From: JASFYU01 sp045046905
GTDB taxonomy: Bacteria; Bacteroidota; Bacteroidia; Flavobacteriales; Flavobacteriaceae
Length of the DNA stretch: 5,037 nt
Assembly (NCBI GenBank): GCA_045046905.1
Contig: JASFYU010000009.1
Location: forward strand, 1-5,037
Direction: 5' to 3'
In this document: piece by piece, positions 1 through 5,037 of the stretch
How the letters are laid out: every line of letters starts with the position of its first letter
How positions within the stretch are numbered: the stretch's first letter is position 1
Notes under the pieces: model-generated
Databases searched by the model: none
Told to the model about the DNA's origin: nothing
Seen by the model: only the letters and a program-made list of their open reading frames with translations
Translations under genes and position numbers: made by a program

Positions 1-2
1 CG

Positions 3-1094
3 TCAGGATTCAAAAGAAGATCTCTCCTGAACAAATTGAGCCAGCCCATTAATGGCATTTTCTGTATTTTTTCCTAGTATTCTTTTTACAAAAAGCACCA
101 TGGCTATTTTTTTAAATAGCGATTTAACCTCCCAATAACTTTCAATATGTAAGAGGCAAGATGTTTCAGAAATAGGGCTAATGATATAAAATTGATACAT
201 CTTATCTACCAAAGGGGCGTTGGTGGTCATTTCACCATATACATATTGATTAGGTTCTACATCTTTGGTCACTGCCACAAAATTCAAGTGTTTACCGTTC
301 AACACACATAAATGTTCTGTACCTATTCGTGTTACCTCATTCTCATTATATTCAAACTTGTCTACACCCTTTACCCAATAATGCCGATATGTATAATTGG
401 TAATATACTCCATAAGTTCGGTTGCCGAAATCGAAAATTCTTTTTCAAAAGTGAGCTGTGGAGGAGCATCGATGGTCATTTTTTTGCCTGTGTCAAACAA
501 ATTTAAACTGAGCTTATCAGGATCTATGAGGGAAAAAATATAGTCTATTTCCGTATCATCGTAGACATCTTTACCCTCTCTAAACCTAAAGATTTTACTG
601 TAATAATAAATGGGCAATTCTATAGTGTTCGAAATTTCTTTGCTTATCAGGGCATAATTATCACTATCTATGGTGTTTTTCAACAACCGGTGTGCCTCGA
701 TTACTTGTTGTCCAAATGGTTTTCTATTGCCCTGAACTTCAATAAATTGGATCTCTCCACAGTGTGCCACAATCTTTAGTTGAAGTTGGGTTGCGGTAGC
801 ACAGGCATTGCAAGGGCATAGTCGATTCTTTTCCAATAATTTCAAATGGCTATAGAAAGCGGTAAACATTGTTTCAATTTGAGCCAACAGCTTCTCTTGA
901 GAGGGTATTTCAGCTTCCTTGTAAAAGAAAAGCGCATCACCTTCTATTTCCGCCAGTTCTAAATTTAGGATATTCGCTTCAATTAGTACCTCCAACAATT
1001 CAGCAATAACATGCTGACTATGTTCCACCTCGGTGGTTTGGACAAACCTGGTGAAACCAGAAATATCAGGAATAAATAAAAGTGATTTAGCCAT
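3..1094 (-). CDS. DUF2652 family protein: cyclase-like N-terminal domain plus SRPBCC-like C-terminal domain
   Basis: Complete 363-residue protein, ATG at 1094 and TGA at 3-5. It has no signal peptide or membrane segment, so it is probably cytoplasmic. The N-terminal half (about 1-200) reads like a class III adenylate/guanylate cyclase domain: FIPDISGFT at 7-15 matches the cyclase FxDIxGFT opening with a possible metal-binding Asp10, EGDALFF at 51-57 carries a second candidate Asp53, and HCGEIQ at 111-116 followed by FGQQVIEAHRLL at 127-138 resembles the HxG...G..VN.AARL segment. The Asn expected in the last motif is replaced (VIEAHRL), so cyclase activity is doubtful. A CPCNAC cluster at 93-98 may bind metal. 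The C-terminal part (about 205-360) resembles an SRPBCC/START-like beta-rich domain. The family assignment (DUF2652) is from recall of the N-terminal pattern; substrate and role are unknown. It has its own 95-base upstream gap. Confidence 0.85.
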   Translation of the reverse strand: MAKSLLFIPDISGFTRFVQTTEVEHSQHVIAELLEVLIEANILNLELAEIEGDALFFYKEAEIPSQEKLLAQIETMFTAFYSHLKLLEKNRLCPCNACATATQLQLKIVAHCGEIQFIEVQGNRKPFGQQVIEAHRLLKNTIDSDNYALISKEISNTIELPIYYYSKIFRFREGKDVYDDTEIDYIFSLIDPDKLSLNLFDTGKKMTIDAPPQLTFEKEFSISATELMEYITNYTYRHYWVKGVDKFEYNENEVTRIGTEHLCVLNGKHLNFVAVTKDVEPNQYVYGEMTTNAPLVDKMYQFYIISPISETSCLLHIESYWEVKSLFKKIAMVLFVKRILGKNTENAINGLAQFVQERSSFES

Positions 1095-1151
1095 AACTTT
1101 AAATTAATTAAATCATACGTTCATGCTAAAAATCAAAGGATTTGACTATAA

Positions 1152-1190
1152 ATAGCTTGTGCGAGTATGTAGAGTGACCCACGCCGCTAT
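1152..1190 (-). terminator. Weak hairpin after the SnoaL-like gene
   Basis: On the minus strand, just past the stop codon of the SnoaL-like gene, ATAGC (1186-1190) can pair with GCTAT (1152-1156), with an inner GCG/CGC pairing. The loop is large and no real T-run follows, so termination here is only a possibility. The rest of the 95-base gap before the DUF2652 gene shows no clear -7 box; the nearest sequence, ATCCTTTG at 1134-1141 on the minus strand, mismatches the first two positions of TAnnTTTG. Confidence 0.2.
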
Positions 1191-1690
1191 CAATTCTTTT
1201 TCAGCCTTATCGTCAAAAGGCTGTCTTTTCCTCTTTTAAGATCGATAAGTTCGGATATTCTTTCATTAGGCACTGTAATGGAAAGAACATAATGGGCAAT
1301 TTTCCAATCACCATCAATCTTTTTCAGCACTCCCGATCCTCGACAGAGTTTCATTTGGGTATCTAATAGCTCATCGAACCAAGCAAAATCTGCGGCTTTG
1401 TTCAGATAGGTGTTTCGTTCCAAAACCGTAAAACTCCATGCCCTTCCCCTATCAAAATAGGGCTTTGCATAGGCCTTGAATTCTCTATTTTGCCAATTCT
1501 CCATGGCATCGGTTCCTATAAATACGCCATCAGGGGTCATATGGCCGAAATACGCTTCAAAATCAGCCTCAGATGCCGCCTGATGCCACGCATTCAAAAC
1601 CGAACCAATTTGTTTTTGATTGGCAATCTCCTGTCCGCTAAGACGCATACAAACCAAGGCGAAAACCACCAAAATCACTCTTTCATTCAC
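1190..1690 (-). CDS. Exported SnoaL/NTF2-like protein (DUF4440-type fold)
   Basis: 166 residues with a GTG start at 1690 and TGA at 1190-1192. GTG is the first usable start: upstream in this frame there is only a short stretch before a TAA, and the nearby ATG at 1684-1686 is out of frame and stops at once. Residues 1-20 form a short hydrophobic signal peptide ending in SGQ, a common Bacteroidota cleavage pattern, so the protein is predicted to be periplasmic or secreted. The mature part (about 26-140) has the SnoaL-like cone-fold look: an initial helix (VLNAWHQAASEADFEAYF), then GVFIGTDAMENW, then a strand with AWFDELLD, and a closing GDWKIAHYVLSITVPN. Such domains bind small molecules or act as enzymes; nothing here fixes a substrate. 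Its start overlaps the end of the upstream lipoprotein gene by 8 bases, so the two are probably co-translated. Confidence 0.85.
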   Translation of the reverse strand: MNERVILVVFALVCMRLSGQEIANQKQIGSVLNAWHQAASEADFEAYFGHMTPDGVFIGTDAMENWQNREFKAYAKPYFDRGRAWSFTVLERNTYLNKAADFAWFDELLDTQMKLCRGSGVLKKIDGDWKIAHYVLSITVPNERISELIDLKRGKDSLLTIRLKKN

Positions 1691-2174
1691 CCAACATTGA
1701 CTTTATGTCCAAGGTATCATTTACGACCACATTGAACTGATTGCGCAACGCATTATAGGCATTTATCATCTCTAAAACCGGCTCCTCAGGATCCAATCGA
1801 TATTCCAAATTTCCTTTGGTCTTCAAAAAATAGGTCTTGAATACCTTTTGCCGGCTTTTTATTTGTGGCTTGTCGAAAATTTTGGGGTAGTCTGAAGATT
1901 CGACCAGTTTCTGGTTTTCGATTAGGTCCTCGATAACCAAGCTTAAATCTTCTCTATTCACAACAGTGTACAAGGCATCAAAACTTGTTTCCATAGCACT
2001 AAACTCTGGCCAATCTTTTAAAACCAACAGCACCTTTGCATTGATGTTAGATTTTCTTGGCCATTTTTCGGTCGATATTTCATAGGTAAGGTCTTCGGCA
2101 ACCACCTTGACTTTATCCTCACGACAGCAGACAAAGAGTAATATACATACACCAAAGAACAATACTTTCTCCAT
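1683..2174 (-). CDS. Putative lipoprotein of unknown function
   Basis: 163 residues from ATG at 2174 to TGA at 1683-1685. A TTG at 2187-2189 would add five residues, but it would put MYIRS in front of the signal peptide and it lies inside a near-consensus promoter box, so ATG is preferred. Residues 1-17 (MEKVLFFGVCILLFVCC) are a short lipoprotein-type signal, with Cys17 the likely lipidated residue. The -1 position is Cys rather than the usual Ala/Gly/Ser, so the lipobox is not canonical. CREDK after it is acidic, which might act as a surface-export tag in Bacteroidota (inference). The mature part is mixed alpha/beta and charged, with no motif I recognise; its C-terminal stretch (LDPEEPVLEMINAYNALRNQ) is probably helical. 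It is first in a two-gene unit with the SnoaL-like gene, suggesting a shared envelope role. Confidence 0.8.
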   Translation of the reverse strand: MEKVLFFGVCILLFVCCREDKVKVVAEDLTYEISTEKWPRKSNINAKVLLVLKDWPEFSAMETSFDALYTVVNREDLSLVIEDLIENQKLVESSDYPKIFDKPQIKSRQKVFKTYFLKTKGNLEYRLDPEEPVLEMINAYNALRNQFNVVVNDTLDIKSMLGE

Positions 2175-2186
2175 AGAACGAATGTA

Positions 2187-2194
2187 CAAATTAA
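2187..2194 (-). promoter_or_regulatory. Possible -7 box for the lipoprotein/SnoaL-like unit
   Basis: TTAATTTG on the minus strand matches the Bacteroidota -7 consensus TAnnTTTG at all but one fixed position. It lies 12 bases before the ATG at 2174, which would leave a very short leader. I see no TTG -33 element at the expected distance. This is a weak candidate. Confidence 0.25.
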
Positions 2195-2331
2195 AATGCC
2201 AGCAGCGGGATTTACACCCCGATACGCTCGAAAAACAGGCCAGATCAAGAAAGATTGCGATTTTCTTTTTTTATAGGTCTCAGGCCTTCTGTGGCAAAGG
2301 AGGAGCCGTGTCAAGCTTATAGATTAAAAGC

Positions 2332-2339
2332 TATATTTG
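2332..2339 (+). promoter_or_regulatory. -7 promoter box of the threonine dehydrogenase gene
   Basis: TATATTTG is an exact match to the Bacteroidota sigma-ABfr/RpoD -7 consensus TAnnTTTG. It sits 27 bases upstream of the ATG at 2367, so transcription should begin around 2345 with a leader of about 20 bases. The -33 element is poor: only GTG at 2308-2310, 21 bases upstream, resembles the expected TTG. The box contains the TTG at 2337-2339 that would be the upstream alternative start codon, which argues for translation from the ATG. The remaining spacer (about 2195-2331) shows no gene or clear operator. Confidence 0.65.
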
Positions 2340-2366
2340 TCACTAATTCATCTAACTCGATTTATA

Positions 2367-3305
2367 ATGCAGAAATCAATTTTAATTTTAGGCGCATGTG
2401 GCCAAATAGGTACCGAGCTTACCTTTGCCTTGCGTGAAAAATATGGCAAGGAAAATGTAATCGCCAGTGATATTCGGGAAGGAAATAAAGCTATTATGGC
2501 CTCAGGCCCATTTGAACTTTTGGATGCCACGAATTACGAGGCTATAGAAGATGTGATCATGTATTATGAAATCAACGAGGTCTATTTGATGGCAGCTATG
2601 CTCAGCGCTACGGCCGAGAAATTTCCTATGCGCGCCTGGAATTTGAATATGAATTCACTCTTTAATGTACTGAACCTGGCCAAGGAAAATAAAATACATA
2701 AAATCTTTTGGCCTTCTAGTATTGCCGTATTCGGTCCTAATACGCCAAAGGAAAATACGCCTCAGAACACAATAATGGAGCCCAGCACGGTATATGGCAT
2801 CAGCAAGCAATCAGGAGAGCGTTGGTGTGCCTATTATTTTAATCAATACGGAGTTGATGTGCGAAGTGTTCGATACCCAGGATTAATTAGCTGGAAGACA
2901 CAACCCGGTGGAGGCACAACCGATTATGCTGTTGAGATATACCATAAAGCCCTGTCAGATAAGGAATATACCTGCTTTTTAAATAAAGATAGTAAATTAC
3001 CCATGATGTTCATGGATGATGCCATTCGTGCGACCTTGGACATTATGGAAAGTGATTCGGAAAAAATTAAGGTGCGGTCATCTTATAATCTGGCTGCCAT
3101 GAGTTTTACGCCTACAGAAATCACAGAACGTATCAAAACCCATATTCCGGACTTCAAGATTTTCTATAAACCTGATTTTAGACAAGCCATTGCCGATTCT
3201 TGGCCTAGCAGCATAGACGATATACGGGCGCAACAAGATTGGGGTTGGAAAGCTGAATTTAATCTCGAAAGAACTACGGAAATGATGCTAAAGAATTTGA
3301 AGTAA
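2367..3305 (+). CDS. tdh: L-threonine 3-dehydrogenase, SDR (epimerase-like) type
   Basis: 312 residues from ATG at 2367 to TAA at 3303-3305; a TTG ten codons upstream is rejected because it overlaps the promoter box. Predicted cytoplasmic, NAD-dependent, oxidising L-threonine to 2-amino-3-ketobutyrate. Visible features are the Rossmann motif GACGQIG at 9-15, Asp35 in ASDIR after the second strand (a sign of NAD over NADP), PSSIAVFGP at 116-124 with the SDR serine, and the YxxxK pair Tyr143/Lys147 in VYGISK. YPGLIS at 170-175 and GGGTTDYAVEI at 181-191 are characteristic of SDR-type threonine dehydrogenases rather than UDP-sugar epimerases. The length equals that known for Flavobacterium-type enzymes (about 311). 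SWPSSIDD near the C-terminus is also typical. The usual partner kbl is not adjacent. A related epimerase is the only real alternative. Confidence 0.92.
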   Translation: MQKSILILGACGQIGTELTFALREKYGKENVIASDIREGNKAIMASGPFELLDATNYEAIEDVIMYYEINEVYLMAAMLSATAEKFPMRAWNLNMNSLFNVLNLAKENKIHKIFWPSSIAVFGPNTPKENTPQNTIMEPSTVYGISKQSGERWCAYYFNQYGVDVRSVRYPGLISWKTQPGGGTTDYAVEIYHKALSDKEYTCFLNKDSKLPMMFMDDAIRATLDIMESDSEKIKVRSSYNLAAMSFTPTEITERIKTHIPDFKIFYKPDFRQAIADSWPSSIDDIRAQQDWGWKAEFNLERTTEMMLKNLK

Positions 3306-3324
3306 TACCAATTTAAACCGGTAT
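3305..3324. repeat. Short inverted repeat after tdh
   Basis: ATACC (3305-3309) and GGTAT (3320-3324) are complementary across a 10-base AT-rich loop, beginning on the last base of the tdh stop codon. With the following ACATTTTAAAA it could act as a weak terminator for tdh on the plus strand, or for the convergent tRNA gene on the minus strand. The stem is only 5 bp, so function is uncertain. It may also be a copy of a dispersed flavobacterial intergenic element, which cannot be judged from one copy. Confidence 0.3.
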
Positions 3325-3338
3325 ACATTTTAAAATTG

Positions 3339-3410
3339 TGACCTCACCAGGAATCGAACCTGGATCTAAAGTTTAGGAAACTTCTATTCTATCCGTTGAA
3401 CTATGAGGCC
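3339..3410 (-). tRNA. tRNA-Arg (anticodon CCU)
   Basis: The minus strand folds into a full 72-base cloverleaf. The acceptor GGCCTCA pairs with TGAGGTC (one G-U), the D arm is GTTC/GAAT, the anticodon stem GAAGT/ACTTT encloses the loop TTCCTAA with anticodon CCT at 3375-3377, the variable loop is AGAT, and the T arm is CCAGG TTCGATT CCTGG. The discriminator base is A at 3339, and CCA is not encoded. It reads AGG arginine codons. It lies convergent with tdh, and no integrated element or duplicated tRNA 3' end is visible beside it. Confidence 0.96.
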
Positions 3411-3425
3411 AAATATTTAAGAGGG

Positions 3426-3433
3426 CAAAAATA
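3426..3433 (-). promoter_or_regulatory. -7 promoter box of the tRNA-Arg gene
   Basis: TATTTTTG on the minus strand fits TAnnTTTG exactly and lies 15 bases upstream of the tRNA 5' end, a good distance for a short 5' leader removed by RNase P. The -33 region has only TTC at 3454-3456, one mismatch from TTG at a 20-base spacing. It suggests the tRNA is transcribed independently of the esterase operon, which appears to terminate just upstream. Confidence 0.55.
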
Positions 3434-3483
3434 AAGTTTTTTTCGGGAGTCTAGAAGGTCTGTCAGCACTAATTTTATCAGAA

Positions 3484-3515
3484 TTTAAAAAGAGAAATAG
3501 TTCAAGCAACTATTT
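3484..3515 (-). terminator. Intrinsic terminator of the RidA-like/esterase operon
   Basis: A perfect 8-bp inverted repeat, AAATAGTT/AACTATTT (3508-3515 and 3495-3502) with a 5-base loop, is followed on the minus strand by CTCTTTTTAAA. The hairpin includes the TAG stop codon of the esterase gene at 3510-3512. The stem is AT-rich, so it is weaker than a typical GC terminator, but position and T-run fit. On the plus strand it is followed by TTTTTG-like sequence only over the stem edge, so bidirectional use is possible but less clear. Confidence 0.6.
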
Positions 3516-4349
3516 TTGTTCAGAAACGATTATCCTCGTCTTCTCTTTGACAAAATTCAATAGTAGAGGAATTGCCGGATATACCATATTATGACCATAA
3601 CCGTCTAGTTCCATCAGGGCTATATCAGGGTGTTCGATTACTTTCATCATTCTGTAGAAATAAGCATTTTCCTCATAACGCCCTAGAATTTCCAACTCAC
3701 GATTACCTGTAATCAAAAGCATAGGCGGAGCATCTTTTCGCAGATGAAACAAGGGGGCATACGTATCAACAATAGGTTGTGTGCCCTTGATTCCCATTTC
3801 TTTGCGTATGGTAAAATGGGTAATCGTATGACCGCTAAAGGGAATTAAACCGGCAATGTCATTGGCATCTATACCCCATTTTTTAAGATAGCTTTTGTCA
3901 AGGCCTAGCATACTGGCAAGATAGCCTCCCGCTGAATGTCCGGTAACAAATATGGTCTTGGGGTCGCCATTATAATTGACAATATTCTTAAAGGTCCAGG
4001 CTACTGCTGCTGCTGCATCCTCGATATAAACGGGATGCTTTACTTTGGGATGCATGCGATAATTAACCGTCACCACAATTACGCCCTTTTTCTTCAGCCC
4101 TTCTGGAATATGTTTTTCGCCATCTTCAAGTCCGCCACCATGAAACCAAACTATAGTAGGAGCATCGGTCACGCCTTTTGGATAATACACATCTAATTTA
4201 CAACGTTCCTTGATATAGGTATCAGAATCTTGGTTTGCTTGATCGTAGTAGGCGATGTTCTCTTCAAGTATATAGGAGGTGTTTTGGGCAAACCCAAAAA
4301 AGGTGCCCAATACAAAAACAAGAAGTTGAATTTTCATTATCGTTTTCAT
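3510..4349 (-). CDS. Exported alpha/beta-hydrolase, esterase/lipase of the HSL/BD-FAE-like type
   Basis: 279 residues, ATG at 4349 to TAG at 3510-3512; a second in-frame ATG at 4337 (Met5) is also possible and gives an equally good signal peptide. Residues 5-21 (MKIQLLVFVLGTFFGFA, then QN) are a Sec signal peptide, so the enzyme is periplasmic or secreted. HGGG at 70-73 is the oxyanion-hole motif, GHSAG at 137-141 the nucleophile elbow with Ser139, and His253 in GYGHN the likely catalytic base. The acid is less obvious: the expected GxxD position reads GNRE (215-218), so Glu218 is the best candidate. It probably hydrolyses carboxylic esters, perhaps acetyl or aryl groups on polysaccharides (family inference). 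A run of four GCA codons encodes AAAA at 112-115. Its start overlaps the stop of the RidA-like gene by one base (TAATG), pointing to translational coupling. Confidence 0.9.
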   Translation of the reverse strand: MKTIMKIQLLVFVLGTFFGFAQNTSYILEENIAYYDQANQDSDTYIKERCKLDVYYPKGVTDAPTIVWFHGGGLEDGEKHIPEGLKKKGVIVVTVNYRMHPKVKHPVYIEDAAAAVAWTFKNIVNYNGDPKTIFVTGHSAGGYLASMLGLDKSYLKKWGIDANDIAGLIPFSGHTITHFTIRKEMGIKGTQPIVDTYAPLFHLRKDAPPMLLITGNRELEILGRYEENAYFYRMMKVIEHPDIALMELDGYGHNMVYPAIPLLLNFVKEKTRIIVSEQK

Positions 4350-4927
4350 TATTCATACACCTCTACAACCATATCAATCTCAACTGCAATATTACCTGGC
4401 AGAGAACCCATACCAATGGCGGCTCTTGCATGTTTTCCTTTTTCACCAAATACCGCTACCATAAGGTCTGAATAGCCATTAATCACCTTAGGATGATCCG
4501 TAAAATCAGGCGCTGCATTCACCATGCCCTTTACCTTTATGATACGTTTTACCCTATTGAGGTTTCCGAGTTCCACCTTTAAAACAGAAAGCTGATTAAT
4601 ACCCGTAATACGCGCGGCCTCATAACCTTCTTCAATAGATAAATCTACTCCTAGCTTACCACTAATGTTTTCTCCATCGGCTTTCAGCGGCCCTTTACCT
4701 GACAAGAATATAAGATTCCCCGTTCGTACGGCATTTACATAATTTGCTACTGGAGCGGAAGGTGTACTCAGGCTTATCCCCAATTCTTGAACTTTAGATT
4801 CGGGATCGTAATTTGAATCGATAGCCTCCACTTTCGTATGTTCATCTTTAGGTCCTGTTTTTTGCTCCTGTTTCATAGTACAGGAAACCAGAGCAATAAA
4901 AATTGCTCCTAACACTATTTTTCTCAT
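4349..4927 (-). CDS. RidA/YjgF-family lipoprotein (Rid-like group 1, UK114 fold)
   Basis: 192 residues, ATG at 4927 to TAA at 4349-4351. Residues 1-16 are a lipoprotein signal with lipobox LVSC (13-16, lipidated Cys16), followed by a polar linker to about residue 45. The rest is a full Rid domain: NYVNAVRTGNLIFLSGKGP at 62-80, GKLGVDLSIEEGYEAAR at 90-106, NRVKRIIKVKGMVNAAPDF at 124-142, and the terminal HARAAIGMGSLPGNIAVEID at 166-185. Arg168 fits the conserved carboxylate-binding Arg of imine deaminases. The pattern resembles the longer 'YjgF/YER057c/UK114-like 1' subgroup rather than E. coli RidA itself. RidA hydrolyses reactive enamine/imine intermediates in the cytosol, but the lipoprotein tag places this one in the envelope, where its substrate is unknown. 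It lies 27 bases after the stop of the upstream partial gene, so co-transcription is likely. Confidence 0.9.
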   Translation of the reverse strand: MRKIVLGAIFIALVSCTMKQEQKTGPKDEHTKVEAIDSNYDPESKVQELGISLSTPSAPVANYVNAVRTGNLIFLSGKGPLKADGENISGKLGVDLSIEEGYEAARITGINQLSVLKVELGNLNRVKRIIKVKGMVNAAPDFTDHPKVINGYSDLMVAVFGEKGKHARAAIGMGSLPGNIAVEIDMVVEVYE

Positions 4928-4953
4928 GTCTTAATTTTTTAATTCAATACAGA

Positions 4954-5037
4954 TTATGCGTTCGACAATATTTCTTTTACTCTTTCGGCAACAGTGCGTT
5001 CTTGACCGGGCTCCATCATCCAAGTAGTTATTCCTAC
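4954..5037 (-). CDS. C-terminal end of an unidentified protein (cut by window edge)
   Basis: Reading the minus strand from the window edge gives 27 open codons ending in TAA at 4954-4956, with residues TTWMMEPGQERTVAERVKEI within the fragment. The reading frame has good coding character and a helical, charged C-terminus, and it lies just upstream of the RidA-like gene in the same direction. The fragment is too short for family assignment. It is probably the first visible member of the RidA-like/esterase operon, and its identity would help define the operon's substrate. Confidence 0.6.
   Translation of the reverse strand, partial: VGITTWMMEPGQERTVAERVKEILSNA

Noticed and set aside
312..506. 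Plus-strand open frame of 64 codons
   Set aside because: It lies wholly opposite the DUF2652 gene, has no coding character, promoter or known motif, and its sequence is explained by the minus-strand gene.
2240..2275. T-rich stretch in the tdh upstream spacer as a terminator or riboswitch
   Set aside because: No stable stem precedes the T-run and no conserved riboswitch core is visible; the leader after the predicted TSS is only about 20 bases.
2018..2314. Minus-strand open frame of 98 codons overlapping the lipoprotein gene
   Set aside because: It runs through the lipoprotein gene in another frame, is rich in Arg, Trp and Cys as expected of a shadow frame, and has no signal or domain.
2107..2437. 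Two plus-strand frames (71 and 60 codons) in the divergent spacer
   Set aside because: They overlap known genes or the promoter of tdh in the wrong frame and have no recognisable domain or start signal.
3339..3410. tRNA-Arg as an integration (attachment) site
   Set aside because: No duplicated tRNA 3' end, integrase or phage-like gene is present in the window.
4005..4017. CTG/GCA triplet run as a microsatellite
   Set aside because: It is only four codons encoding a helix-compatible Ala run inside the esterase, too short to be a meaningful repeat.
3936..4475. Plus-strand frames opposite the esterase and RidA-like genes
   Set aside because: Three frames of 78-86 codons are shadows of two well-supported minus-strand genes; their Cys- and Ile-rich composition is not coding-like.

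Overview
The window looks like chromosomal DNA from a member of the Flavobacteriia (Bacteroidota), probably a marine Flavobacteriaceae. Four things point there. Base composition is AT-rich. Two good matches to the Bacteroidota -7 promoter box TAnnTTTG lie in front of genes. Exported proteins carry signal peptides ending in the typical ...GFAQ or ...SGQ pattern. The threonine dehydrogenase is of the short-chain (SDR) type known from Flavobacterium. The genus cannot be fixed from the sequence alone.

Layout, left to right. (1) 3-1094, minus: a complete DUF2652-type protein, with a degenerate class III nucleotidyl-cyclase-like N-terminal half and an SRPBCC-like C-terminal half. (2) 1190-2174, minus: a two-gene unit in which a small lipoprotein of unknown function (1683-2174) overlaps by 8 bases an exported SnoaL/NTF2-like protein (1190-1690, GTG start). 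(3) 2367-3305, plus: an SDR-type L-threonine 3-dehydrogenase, divergent from the lipoprotein, with a clear -7 box at 2332-2339. (4) 3339-3410, minus: tRNA-Arg(CCU) with its own -7 box. (5) 3510-5037, minus: an apparent operon read right to left. It holds the last 27 codons of an unidentified gene (cut by the window edge), a lipoprotein-tagged RidA/YjgF-family protein (4349-4927) and an exported alpha/beta-hydrolase esterase (3510-4349). The last two overlap as TAATG, and the unit ends in an 8-bp perfect hairpin followed by a U-rich run.

The genes do not form one obvious pathway. The threonine dehydrogenase produces 2-amino-3-ketobutyrate in the cytoplasm, and its usual partner, glycine C-acetyltransferase (kbl), is not next to it. 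The RidA-like protein and the esterase are both predicted to be exported and are probably made together. Most of the small minus-strand proteins here are envelope or secreted proteins.

There are no mobile elements, CRISPR arrays, toxin-antitoxin pairs or phage genes. I see no strong candidate for a new defence or mobile system. The most unusual items are the exported RidA homologue coupled to a secreted esterase, and the DUF2652 protein, whose cyclase-like fold seems to have lost part of its catalytic signature and gained a Cys-rich loop.
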